Assembly (NCBI GenBank): GCA_024399035.1
Contig: JAKSID010000018.1
Location: 1 to 51,503 of the forward strand
Direction: 5' to 3'
DNA from: Fibrobacter sp.
Lineage (GTDB): Bacteria; Fibrobacterota; Fibrobacteria; Fibrobacterales; Fibrobacteraceae
DNA length: 51,503 bases
Below the pieces are notes generated by a model that did not search any database, was not told where the DNA came from, and saw only the letters and a program-made list of their open reading frames with translations. The first letter of the stretch is position 1, and each line of letters starts with the position of its first letter. The position numbers were made by a program, and so were the translations under genes. Of the stretch, positions 24,526 through 32,485 are shown piece by piece.

Positions 24526-24553
24526 GCTCGGTGTTAAAATGAGGATTTGGTGC

Positions 24554-26866
24554 ATGTCAAATGTATTCTCTAGGGTGTTGGTCGCTCTTGGCTCTGTAGG
24601 CTTGATTGCCTCGGCAGCCAATGCAAATGTTACCGGCTATGTGAAAAATGTTTCCAATGCCGGTGTAAGCGGGGTTTCTGTTAGCCTGCTTTCTAGCGGA
24701 GCTACTGCAATTACCGATGCGAATGGTTTTTTCTCCATTGTTGCGGGTAACAATGAAACCGCTGCGTTGAAGAATCAAGTTTTGGGCGCGTCCCTTGAAG
24801 GTGGCCTTTTGCATTTTTCCGTGGCAAAGTCCGCTTTTGTGCAGGTTTCTACTTACGGAATGCTTGGTCAGAATGTTTTCCGTTGCAATCGCCAGATTAT
24901 GGGCGCTGGGGCTCATTCTATAAATGCTATCCCTGGGAATGCTAATCCCGGTGTTTACTTGGTTAAGATTGAAGTTGATCATTCTGAATACACTTACAAG
25001 ATTAACTACAAGGGTGCAAATCACAGCACCGCGCCTGTTGAGATGGTGGGCTTGCGCAAGGCCTTGGTTTCTGCGGACTCCCTGGTGCTCCAGTACAATG
25101 GTGAAACCTTGCAAGATAAGGTTCCTGTGTTGGACGATGACGCTTCTGTAGGTAATGTGGTTATTACCCGTAAGACAGTGTCTGGTGCCGCTCAAACTGG
25201 TGCTTTTGTGAACGTAGCTTTGCAGGGTTCCCTCGGTGAATACGTTTCGTTGATTGCAACGTCTGTTGCTGACAAGTACGAAGTAACGACTGGTTGGATG
25301 ATCCTCAAGGAAAATCGCAGCTGGAATGTTTCTGCTAGCGCTTTGGGCTTGTCCACCGCAACGCAAGCAAATGTTTTCGATAACGTTCAAAACATCGTGC
25401 TGAATTTGACGTCTGCGATTTCTTCAAGTTCTGCAGTTGTCCCGGGCGTTTCCTCTTCCTCTATTGCTGCGAACTCTTCTTCTGCAGTTGTCCCGAGCTC
25501 TAGTTCCGCAACCATAGAAACCAAATACCTGAACTATTCTGCCTCGCTCGAAATCAGTTCTACAGATTACTCCTACGTTACTGTGGATTTGGGCGCTTCT
25601 CAAGTGGCTTCGGCCTTGGGAATTAGTACGTCTCAATTGTCTAGCGTTACATATTTCGCCGTGAATCCGGATGGCTCTGCCAATAGCACTGCCTCTACCG
25701 CAAACGATCCTGGTCATTGGTTTGATGCAAACGGCAATGTTGTCGCTTATGACAACGGATCCGTTGTGTATTCTGAATTGAATCTTGCTTCTATGACGGC
25801 CAATGTGGGGCAGTATCCCGGTGCACTTTCTGCTGGTTCTTATACAATCAAGCAGGGCGTAAGTTACGGGAATAAGACCGTTGTGTTCACAATTACTTTG
25901 AACATGAAGAACGCCGCGGTTTCTAGCAGCAGTGCAAAGTCTAGTTCCTCCAGTGCAAAATCAAGTAGCTCTAGCGTTAAGTCCAGTTCCTCGGTTGCGC
26001 AAATCACCATGGCAAGCTTAGCCACAAGCAATCCTGAAATTTACAAGTTCGTGAACTGGCAATGGGATTATCGCTTAAGCAGTAACGGAATCGTTAGCGG
26101 TAGCGATGGCACTTACGATGACTATCGTACGGAAAACTCTTCTGGACTTACTTTCGAACACATTATCAATGGCAAGGGTACTTTGAAGTATTGCGTTGTG
26201 TGGGAAAAGAAGTCTGCGCTGTCCAAGGCTAAGCGTGATCAGATTCGCCAGATGATCAATGATATTACCCATGCCTGGACCAAGTATCTGACTGGCTTCG
26301 AAGGCTGGCCCTATGACGATGTGAATGTTGTTGCAACAGGCTGGGCCGTATACGATGCAAGCTACATCCAGGATAAGCAACCTGATGAAAATGTCTATAC
26401 ATCTACAAAAACTGATGGAATGGTGGGCGAGTACTACACGCTGAATTTCGGTGGCAACACTCAGCCTTACTGCCCTGATGGAACCTATGATGAAATCTTC
26501 CAGGTGGTGGATGGCTATACCGAATACAGCACCAATAGCTGGGGTTTTGCCGGTGGTGGCCTCTGGGTTGCGGCAGAACATGTAGAAAGCATGCTTGGCG
26601 TAGGTATTCCCCATATTGTGGCTCACGAATCTGGCCATAACTTCGGTCTGCCGGACTATTATGAATCCTGGGATTTCCCCGACGCAAATTACTCCTCGCC
26701 CAAGGCGGGTGCCGCCTCCGGCGGCGGCATCACTGCAAATACGAGCTACTCGGGAATTGCCAGGTCCATGGTGATGAATGCGGGCTCATCTAGTACTGTG
26801 ACTGAATATGACTACTGGCTTCTGAGGAAGTTCTGGTACGAAACAAAGCACAAGTACGGATATTAG
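24554..26866 (+). CDS. Large secreted multidomain HExxH metalloprotease-like protein
   Basis: Signal peptide MSNVFSRVLVALGSVGLIAS (ending SAANA), then: a carboxypeptidase-regulatory-like beta domain (VTGYVKNVSNAGVSGVSVSLL to ITDANGFFSI); a segment like the type IX sorting fold (VQVSTYGMLGQNVF ending GVYLVKIEV) but internal; a beta domain; a Ser linker; a DUF4859-like domain (YSYVTVDLGASQVASALGIS to TITLNM); a second Ser/Lys linker; and a C-terminal domain with HESGHNFGLPD (His691, Glu692, His695, Asp701) and a later RSMVMNAG turn. HExxHxxGxxD with a Met turn resembles M6/M7-type metzincins. GAGG lies 9 nt before ATG 24554; ATG 24539 is an alternative. The substrate is unknown. Confidence 0.75.
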   Translation: MSNVFSRVLVALGSVGLIASAANANVTGYVKNVSNAGVSGVSVSLLSSGATAITDANGFFSIVAGNNETAALKNQVLGASLEGGLLHFSVAKSAFVQVSTYGMLGQNVFRCNRQIMGAGAHSINAIPGNANPGVYLVKIEVDHSEYTYKINYKGANHSTAPVEMVGLRKALVSADSLVLQYNGETLQDKVPVLDDDASVGNVVITRKTVSGAAQTGAFVNVALQGSLGEYVSLIATSVADKYEVTTGWMILKENRSWNVSASALGLSTATQANVFDNVQNIVLNLTSAISSSSAVVPGVSSSSIAANSSSAVVPSSSSATIETKYLNYSASLEISSTDYSYVTVDLGASQVASALGISTSQLSSVTYFAVNPDGSANSTASTANDPGHWFDANGNVVAYDNGSVVYSELNLASMTANVGQYPGALSAGSYTIKQGVSYGNKTVVFTITLNMKNAAVSSSSAKSSSSSAKSSSSSVKSSSSVAQITMASLATSNPEIYKFVNWQWDYRLSSNGIVSGSDGTYDDYRTENSSGLTFEHIINGKGTLKYCVVWEKKSALSKAKRDQIRQMINDITHAWTKYLTGFEGWPYDDVNVVATGWAVYDASYIQDKQPDENVYTSTKTDGMVGEYYTLNFGGNTQPYCPDGTYDEIFQVVDGYTEYSTNSWGFAGGGLWVAAEHVESMLGVGIPHIVAHESGHNFGLPDYYESWDFPDANYSSPKAGAASGGGITANTSYSGIARSMVMNAGSSSTVTEYDYWLLRKFWYETKHKYGY

Positions 26867-26891
26867 AATCTTTCCGACCACAAACCATAGG

Positions 26892-26923
26892 CCCGAGCGA
26901 TTTATTCGCTCGGGTCTTCTTTT
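26892..26923 (+). terminator. Terminator of the HExxH protein gene
   Basis: Perfect 9-bp stem CCCGAGCGA (26892-26900) with TCGCTCGGG (26906-26914), loop TTTAT, followed by TCTTCTTTT. Confidence 0.85.
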
Positions 26924-26944
26924 GTGAAAATGGGCTTGATTTTT

Positions 26945-26979
26945 GTGAGCAAAACAAAAGACCTGGTTTGAACCAGGTC
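26945..26979 (-). terminator. Terminator distal to the asd hairpin array
   Basis: GACCTGGT-TTGA-ACCAGGTC at 26960-26979 is a perfect 8-bp hairpin; on the minus strand it is followed by TTTTGTTTTGCTCAC. The GCTCAC sequence after the T run is shared with the terminators after alr and the ABC-F gene. Confidence 0.75.
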
Positions 26980-26987
26980 CTTTGCTT

Positions 26988-27424
26988 AACGAAAGTTTCG
27001 TTCGCCTTACAACAGTGGCAACCTACGGTTGCGCTGCTCTGCGGTTCGGCAATGGGCAAGTAAACTTGCCCGCTGCTCTCACCTTTAGAGGAGTTGATCG
27101 CTACGCGATCTTTGCTTGCGCGCCTCGGTCATACGAACATAAATGTTCGTGCGACTCTCGGCTTACAGCAATTGGTCTCTACGAGACCCTCTCCTCAGCG
27201 GCTCGGTCATGGACAAGTGAATTTGTCCGCTGCTCTCACTTTTAGAGGAGTTGATCGCTACGCGATCTTTGCTTGCGCGCCTCGGTCATACGAACATAAA
27301 TGTTCGTGCGACTCTCGGCTTACAGCAATTGGTCTCTACGAGACCCTCTCCTCAGCGGCTCGGTCATGCCCGAATGAAAGCTGTGCTTTCTTCGGTCGCG
27401 ACACTCGCCTTTAGAGGAGTTCAG
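26988..27424. repeat. Array of alternating short hairpins with two spacer types, ending in the asd 3' end
   Basis: Eleven perfect or near-perfect hairpins lie in 403 nt (plus the terminator hairpin at 26960). Class I: 6-bp stem, 3-nt loop, such as GATCGC-TAC-GCGATC (27096 and 27253), GCAACC-TAC-GGTTGC (27018), GGTCTC-TAC-GAGACC (27174 and 27331), AACGAA-AGT-TTCGTT (26988), GAAAGC-TGT-GCTTTC (27376). Class II: 7-bp stem, 4-nt loop, such as GGGCAAG-TAAA-CTTGCCC (27054), ACGAACA-TAAA-TGTTCGT (27133 and 27290), GGACAAG-TGAA-TTTGTCC (27211). Spacers of 21-24 nt fall into two recurring types. A block of about 140 bp (27072-27211) recurs at 27229-27368 with one mismatch, offset 157. No coding gene is credible here. 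Confidence 0.85.
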
Positions 27425-28421
27425 CGATCTGTACAGCGTTCAGTGCAGCACCCTTACGGATCTGGTCACCGGTGAGCCACAGAGTGTTGCCGCAATCGTC
27501 TGCCAGGTCCTTACGGATACGGCCAACGTAAACGTCGTCGTGACCAGCGCTTTCAAGCGGCATGGGGTAGATGTAGTTCTGCGGATCGTCCTTCAGGAAT
27601 ACGCCCGGAGCGTTCTTGAGGGCAGCGCGGATTTCTTCAACAGAAACCGGCTTTTCAGTTTCGAACCAGACGGATTCGGAATGAGAACGGAGAGAGCTAA
27701 CGCGTACGCAAGTAGCACTGGTGCGAACATCGGAGTGCATGATCTTGCGGGTTTCGTTGTACATCTTCATTTCTTCCTTGGTGTAGTCATTTTCAGTCAT
27801 CTTGTCGATCTGCGGAATGACGTTGTAAGCCAGCTGGAAGGGGAACTTCTTGATGTGGGTGGTAGAACCGGTTTCAATGATGTCCTTGTACTGCTGCTGG
27901 AGTTCTTCCATAGCAACTGCACCTGCACCGCTTGCGCTCTGGTAAGAGGAAACGCGGATCTTCTTGATGTGAGAAATCTTTTCGATGGGGTTGAGAACCA
28001 CAACCATCATGATGGTGGTGCAGTTGGGGTTAGCGATAATGCCGCAACCGCCGTTTTCAGCCTTGTGGAGAGGGATGTCGTGTGCGTTCACTTCGGGAAC
28101 GACCAGAGGAACATTGTCCATCATACGGAAGTAGCTGGTGTTGTCCACGACCACTGCACCGTGTTCAACGGCGATGGGAGCAAATTCCTTAGAAACTGCT
28201 GCACCTGCAGAGGAGAGAACCAGGTCGACGCCCTTGAATGCGTCTGCGCAGGTCAGTTCAACCTTGAGCTTTTCACCCTTGAAGGTGTATTCGCGACCGA
28301 CGCTACGTTCGGAAGCGAGAAGCTTGAGGTTCTGAAGAGGGAAATTGCGCTGTTCCAGAATGGAAAGCAATTCCTGGCCGACGGCACCGGTGGCGCCCAT
28401 GATGGCTACGTTACGAATCAT
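27411..28421 (-). CDS. asd: Aspartate-semialdehyde dehydrogenase
   Basis: Converts aspartyl phosphate to aspartate semialdehyde, on the route to lysine, diaminopimelate, threonine and methionine. NADP-binding start VAIMGATGAVGQELLSILEQRNFP; active-site Cys134 in NPNCTT; SYQSASGAGAVAMEEL; the catalytic His near residue 252 in LRSHSESVWFE; end GAALNAVQIAELL. 336 residues, full length. AAGGAT lies about 9 nt before the start. The last 13 bases including the stop (27411-27423) recur in the hairpin array downstream. Confidence 0.96.
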   Translation of the reverse strand: MIRNVAIMGATGAVGQELLSILEQRNFPLQNLKLLASERSVGREYTFKGEKLKVELTCADAFKGVDLVLSSAGAAVSKEFAPIAVEHGAVVVDNTSYFRMMDNVPLVVPEVNAHDIPLHKAENGGCGIIANPNCTTIMMVVVLNPIEKISHIKKIRVSSYQSASGAGAVAMEELQQQYKDIIETGSTTHIKKFPFQLAYNVIPQIDKMTENDYTKEEMKMYNETRKIMHSDVRTSATCVRVSSLRSHSESVWFETEKPVSVEEIRAALKNAPGVFLKDDPQNYIYPMPLESAGHDDVYVGRIRKDLADDCGNTLWLTGDQIRKGAALNAVQIAELL

Positions 28422-28434
28422 AGTGTTGTGATCC

Positions 28435-29397
28435 TTAGTTTGCGTTCTCAGCGTCTTGTTGCTGAGGTTGGTTGTTTGATTTTAAATTCTCGATGTTGTT
28501 GTAGAAACGCTTGAGTGCTGCGTTCATCTGGGCAATCTGGTTGCGAGCCTGCTTGTACTGTGCCAGCTGTTCTTCGGGGTCTTCGCGAAGAGTGTAGTTG
28601 TACAGGGAGTAGGCGGCCAGTCGGACGCTTTCGCTTGCCTGGATAAGCTCGGAGTGAGCTTCGGCGGCGCTGTGGGGATGGTAAAGTCCCATGACCTTGC
28701 GGTTCAGTGCCGTAGCGTTGTTGTTGATTGCCAGAGCCTGGCTGCTGCGAGCCTCGCGTTCGGATTCGCTGGCGTTGGAGGACAACGGCTCGAATTCGTC
28801 GATGGAGTTTGTAATGTCGCGCATGCGGCCAATGAGTGCTTCTGCGTTGGTGACGTAGCTCTTGATGCGTTCCTGAGAGTGTGCTTCCTTAGAAGATCCG
28901 TTGGACGAGGTGGAGGCAGATGCCTTTGCGGCCTTGGGATTGGGGATAATCTTTCCGCCAGTACCGTTGGCAAAGGACTGAATGTAGTCCTGATACTTGT
29001 CGTCCTGCATGACCTGTTCGTAGGTTTTGTACTTTGCCACGGGGAGCAGGGTCGGGCGATCCCAGAATGCGGTTCCGACGAAACCAGCCAGCATGAACAC
29101 CATGAGGAAGATGTTGCCGACCTTGGTAGCCAGGTCTTCGCTGCGAATTGCAAAAATGATAGCGAGGATGAACATACTTGCAAAAGAAAGCAACAAGCCT
29201 CCATCAACATTGTAGCTGATGTAGGAGTTCTTTGCAAAGTAGAACACGCAGTCCATCGCAACGATAATCAGGGATAGAAGCCCCCCGGTTACCTTTTGCT
29301 TGGTTGTGTATGCTGCTACCGACTGAAGAATCGCCGTAAAGGTGATTCCCAGGGGCAAAACCATCGTTAACGCAATTTCTGGAATTTGAGGATTCAT
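28435..29397 (-). CDS. Membrane protein with cytoplasmic coiled-coil domain, function unknown
   Basis: Four helices in the first 125 residues (IALTMVLPLGITFTAILQSVAAY; GGLLSLIIVAMDCVFYFA; GGLLLSFASMFILAIIFAI; VGNIFLMVFMLAGFVGTAFW), a Ser/Ala/Lys linker near residue 165, then a helical, Asn/Gln-rich domain (ALIGRMRDITNSIDEFEPL; YKQARNQIAQMNAALKRFYNNIENL). It ends 13 nt before asd and follows ssb, all on the minus strand, so the three could be co-transcribed. No family recognised. Confidence 0.7.
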   Translation of the reverse strand: MNPQIPEIALTMVLPLGITFTAILQSVAAYTTKQKVTGGLLSLIIVAMDCVFYFAKNSYISYNVDGGLLLSFASMFILAIIFAIRSEDLATKVGNIFLMVFMLAGFVGTAFWDRPTLLPVAKYKTYEQVMQDDKYQDYIQSFANGTGGKIIPNPKAAKASASTSSNGSSKEAHSQERIKSYVTNAEALIGRMRDITNSIDEFEPLSSNASESEREARSSQALAINNNATALNRKVMGLYHPHSAAEAHSELIQASESVRLAAYSLYNYTLREDPEEQLAQYKQARNQIAQMNAALKRFYNNIENLKSNNQPQQQDAENAN

Positions 29398-29440
29398 TGG
29401 TTAGAACACTCTTTTCTAAATAGTTCGTTAGAACAGTTCG

Positions 29441-29914
29441 TTAGAACGGAAGATCTTCTTCGCCTTCGGACATAGGTGCGTCGTATGTCGGAGCGCTAGA
29501 CTGGCTGTAGCCGTTAGACTGGCCTGCGCTGCTGCTCTGGTTGTAGCTGCCGCCCTGGTAGCTGCCGCCGTTCTGGCTGCGCGGGGTCAACAGCTGGAAG
29601 GTGTCCAGGTTGACTTCGGTAGCGTAACGCTTCTGACCAGTGGCTTGGTCGGTCCAGCTACGGTTGGTGAGGGAACCTTCGACATAGAGGGTCATGCCCT
29701 TGTGAACGCCCAGGCTTTCCATGGTGTCGGCAACCTTGCCCCAGCCAACGATGTTGTGCCAGTCAGTCTGTTCCTTCTGTTCGCCGTTGTTGTCGCGGTA
29801 GCGGCGAGAAGTTGCGAGGGAGAAGGAAACGCGCTTGCGGCCGGTGGGACCAGCACTAATAACGGGGTCCTTACCAATGTTACCGATGAGCATCACTTTG
29901 TTTAAATATGCCAT
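29441..29914 (-). CDS. ssb: Single-stranded DNA-binding protein
   Basis: OB-fold start YLNKVMLIGNIGKDPVIS, then VSFSLATSRRYRDNNGEQKEQTDWHNIVGWGKVAD and MTLYVEGSLTNRSW, a Gly/Ser/Gln/Tyr-rich linker and the acidic tip EGEEDLPF that binds partner proteins. 157 residues, normal for a homotetrameric SSB. AGGAT lies about 8 nt before the start codon. Confidence 0.97.
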   Translation of the reverse strand: MAYLNKVMLIGNIGKDPVISAGPTGRKRVSFSLATSRRYRDNNGEQKEQTDWHNIVGWGKVADTMESLGVHKGMTLYVEGSLTNRSWTDQATGQKRYATEVNLDTFQLLTPRSQNGGSYQGGSYNQSSSAGQSNGYSQSSAPTYDAPMSEGEEDLPF

Positions 29915-30081
29915 AAAACTAATCCTATTTTTATTTTTTTAATTCTGTGGAAAAAGATAAAAAAATTGGGTGTCACAAAAGTGTCAATTTTCAATTCAAT
30001 GCGTTTTCGGCTGTAAAAACCTCATTTTGCAAACAATAGGCGACATTTTCCATTCAAAAAGCTATCTTAAGAATTGAAAAA

Positions 30082-30116
30082 TAACCTAATACCTATAACC
30101 TATTACCTAACACCTA
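30082..30116 (+). repeat. Degenerate heptanucleotide array (NNACCTA x5) just before the NamZ-like gene
   Basis: ACCTA occurs at 30084, 30091, 30098, 30105 and 30112, exactly 7 nt apart, with two variable bases between. The array ends 3 nt before ATG 30120 and occupies the place where a Shine-Dalgarno would be; none is present. Confidence 0.8.
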
Positions 30117-30119
30117 AAT

Positions 30120-31217
30120 ATGGTTACTCTCGCTCTTTCTAATTTCGAAAAGTCTTTCCCCGCCGCCCTTCGCGGCAAGCGCCTTGGCGCAGTCCTCCAT
30201 CCGGCTTCAGTCTGTGCAGACCTGAGCTACACTCTGGATCTTCTGAAGTCCTACGACGGCAAGTTGTTTAAGTTGTCTGCATTGTTCGGACCCCAGCACG
30301 GTATCAAGGGCCACACTCAGGACAACATGATCGAATGGGAAGGCTACACCGATCCCGAATTGGGAATTCCCGTTTATAGTTTGTACGGAGAACACCGCGA
30401 ACCTACCGCCGAAATGCTTTCCCATGTGGATGCACTTTTGGTGGACCTGCAGGACGTTGGCGCACGCTATTACACCTTCATCTGGACGCTTTACTTGTGC
30501 ATGAAGGCTTGCGAAAAGCTTGGCATTCCCGTTGTGGTGGTGGATCGCCCGAACCCCATTAACTGCGTGGACGAAGAAGGCCCGGTTCTGGACCTGAACT
30601 ACACCAGCTTTGTGGGTCTCCACAGCATTCGTACCCGTCATGCCAAGACCATCGGCGAACTGGCAGAACAGTTCAAGTCAGAATGCTTCCCCAAGTGTGA
30701 GCTTTATGTGATGCACATGGAAGGTTACGACAAGAAAATGTGGTACGACCAGACCGGATTGCCTTGGATCTTGCCTAGCCCCAACATGCCGACTTTGGAT
30801 ACGGCCATCGTCTATCCGGGCATGTGCCTCTTCGAAGCTACCAACGTGAGCGAAGGACGCGGAACCACCCGTCCGTTCGAAATTTTCGGCGCTCCCTTCA
30901 TTGATGCGGTTAAGCTTTGCAAGTACATGAATGGCCTGAAGTTGCCCGGCGTCTATTTCCGCGAAAACTATTTCCAGCCCACGTTCCACAAGGGTGCTGG
31001 CCAGATTTGTGGTGGCGCACAGATCCACGTGTTGGACCGCGACAAGTTCCGCAGCTTCGATATGGCCATCAAGTTGCTGCAGTACATCTTCAACGAATAT
31101 CCCAATGATTTCGCCTGGAAGCAGCCTCCTTACGAATACGAGTTCCACAAACTGCCCATCGATATCCTGCTGGGCAATGGAACCTTCCGTAAGGAATTCA
31201 TTGAATCTTCGATTTAA
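30120..31217 (+). CDS. DUF1343 / NamZ-like exo-beta-N-acetylmuramidase
   Basis: Matches the DUF1343 family, whose characterised member NamZ removes terminal MurNAc from peptidoglycan fragments. Motifs: VLHPASVCADLSYTLDLL, ALFGPQHGIKG, VDALLVDLQDVGARYYTFIWTLY, VVVVDRPNPIN, then GRGTTRPFEIFGAPFID. 365 residues; no signal peptide, so it would act in the cytoplasm on imported muropeptides, whereas many relatives are exported. It fits the muropeptide release expected from the lytic transglycosylase and M23 peptidase in this window. Substrate is inferred from the family. Confidence 0.87.
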   Translation: MVTLALSNFEKSFPAALRGKRLGAVLHPASVCADLSYTLDLLKSYDGKLFKLSALFGPQHGIKGHTQDNMIEWEGYTDPELGIPVYSLYGEHREPTAEMLSHVDALLVDLQDVGARYYTFIWTLYLCMKACEKLGIPVVVVDRPNPINCVDEEGPVLDLNYTSFVGLHSIRTRHAKTIGELAEQFKSECFPKCELYVMHMEGYDKKMWYDQTGLPWILPSPNMPTLDTAIVYPGMCLFEATNVSEGRGTTRPFEIFGAPFIDAVKLCKYMNGLKLPGVYFRENYFQPTFHKGAGQICGGAQIHVLDRDKFRSFDMAIKLLQYIFNEYPNDFAWKQPPYEYEFHKLPIDILLGNGTFRKEFIESSI

Positions 31218-31242
31218 TTCATTCAAGAAAAGATTAAAAAGA

Positions 31243-31275
31243 TGCCTTTGGAAAATATTCAGAGGCACTTTTTTT
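31243..31275 (+). terminator. Terminator of the NamZ-like gene
   Basis: TGCCTTTG (31243-31250) pairs with CAGAGGCA (31260-31267) with one G-T pair, followed by seven T at 31269-31275. Confidence 0.75.
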
Positions 31276-31345
31276 ATATCTCCTTGTCGTAATGTGATGG
31301 TCGCAACATTTATTTTATGGTAAAAAGGTGTTTTTAGGAAAAATG

Positions 31346-31373
31346 TTGAATTCTCGTTTGAAATGACTACATT
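31346..31373 (+). promoter_or_regulatory. Putative promoter of the polylysine-linker barrel gene
   Basis: TTGAAT (31346-31351) and TACATT (31368-31373) are 16 nt apart; the gene starts 37 nt downstream after AAGGTG. This is one of the few pairs in the window with a plausible -35. Confidence 0.5.
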
Positions 31374-31410
31374 TTAATATGTAAACTGATGAAAACGAAA
31401 AAGGTGCTTT

Positions 31411-32379
31411 ATGAAATTGAATAAGTACATATGCTTGTTTGTTTGCGTTATGTGCGCAGTGTCCACTGGCTGGGCAAAGAAGAAAAAGTCTCATAAGGCT
31501 GTTCAGGAACCTGAGGCTGTTGAACAGGTTGAAGAATCTGCTGCAGAAGAACCTGCAGAAGAGCCCGCCGCTGTGGAAGCGTCTGATGAAACTGCTGCTG
31601 CTGTAGAAGCCCCTGCAGTTGAAACTCCTGCTGAAGTGAGCGAAGCTCCGGCTGAAGAAGCTGCTGCCGAAGAAACAACTGTTGCAGAAGCCTCTGAAAC
31701 AGAAGAAGTTGCCGCAGAAGACGAATCTTCCGAAGAAGTAGCTTCCGACGATGAGGAAGAAGATCAGCCTAAGAAGAAAAAGAAGAAGAAATCCAAGAAG
31801 AAAAAGTCTAAGAAGAAAAAGAAGAAAAAGCATTCTGATGACGATGAAGACGAATATATGGGTGGCCCCAAGAAGGGTGTCCATATGGTTCTTTCTCCTG
31901 AATTTACGAATTGGAATAGATACGGTGCCAGTTGGAATCTTGGTTTTGCCTTCGCTTATTACTTTAACAGCCATATGGCTGTTCGTACTGGTCTGGACCT
32001 TGGCTTAAGCTATATTATGGGCAAGGATCAATACAGTACTTATTATTATAGCTATGAATACAACTATACGTCTCTCATGATCAGCCTCCAGTTGCCGGTG
32101 TACTTCCGCTATGCTATTAACGATATGTTCTGGGCGGAAGCGGGTGTTGTTGCTGGCGGAAACGTTTACAGCTATTCTCATACTAGTTCCGACTATGGAT
32201 CTTCTAGCTCCTACGGTCAGATTGGTAAGGGCAACTTTGATTCCAATGCAGGCCTGTACAATACCACCTTGGGTGGCGGTGTTTCCCTTGGCAACTTCGA
32301 AGTTGGCCTTCAGGTTGGCGTAAGCAACTGGAGTACCTTTGCTTGCAATGTTGGCTTAACGTTGGGTTTATTCTTCTAG
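31411..32379 (+). CDS. Outer-membrane beta-barrel protein with acidic then polylysine N-terminal linker
   Basis: Signal peptide ending VSTGWA, then about 85 residues of Glu/Ala/Pro/Val repeats (EESAAEEPAEEPAAVEA), an acidic patch, a tract of about 21 residues that is nearly all Lys with three Ser (coding about 31769-31830), and another acidic patch (DDDEDE). The C-terminal 180 residues form a barrel: KGVHMVLSPEFTNWNRYG, FAFAYYFNSHMAVRTGLDLGLSYIMG, ending NVGLTLGLFF with terminal Phe. The charged linker would lie in the periplasm and could bind peptidoglycan or other polyanions; that is inference. AAGGTG precedes ATG 31411. Confidence 0.82.
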   Translation: MKLNKYICLFVCVMCAVSTGWAKKKKSHKAVQEPEAVEQVEESAAEEPAEEPAAVEASDETAAAVEAPAVETPAEVSEAPAEEAAAEETTVAEASETEEVAAEDESSEEVASDDEEEDQPKKKKKKKSKKKKSKKKKKKKHSDDDEDEYMGGPKKGVHMVLSPEFTNWNRYGASWNLGFAFAYYFNSHMAVRTGLDLGLSYIMGKDQYSTYYYSYEYNYTSLMISLQLPVYFRYAINDMFWAEAGVVAGGNVYSYSHTSSDYGSSSSYGQIGKGNFDSNAGLYNTTLGGGVSLGNFEVGLQVGVSNWSTFACNVGLTLGLFF

Positions 32380-32421
32380 TAACAGAACAGATTTAGATAA
32401 AGCGTAAAGAATAAAGAAAAG

Positions 32422-32446
32422 CCCGAGTCGAATGACCCGGGTTTTT
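32422..32446. terminator. Bidirectional terminator between the barrel gene and leuD
   Basis: CCCGAGTC-GAAT-GACCCGGG (32422-32441) forms an 8-bp stem with one mismatch on the plus strand and a G-T pair on the minus strand; TTTTT follows on the plus side and CTTTTCTTT on the minus side. The two genes converge here. Confidence 0.75.
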
Positions 32447-32485
32447 CAATTTTGAACTTCGCGGAGGTTGTCCGCGACTCTAGTC

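Noticed and set aside
26988..27424. CRISPR array
   Set aside because: There is no constant repeat of 25-40 nt with unique spacers; the constant parts are spacers between variable palindromes, and no cas gene is present.
26988..27424. Integron attC cassette array
   Set aside because: No GTTRRRY core sites, no cassette ORFs and no integrase gene are visible; units are far shorter than attC sites with cassettes.
26982..27475. Short open frames through the hairpin array
   Set aside because: They translate the repeated hairpins and spacers, have no ribosome-binding site and repeat the same peptide because of the 157-bp duplication.
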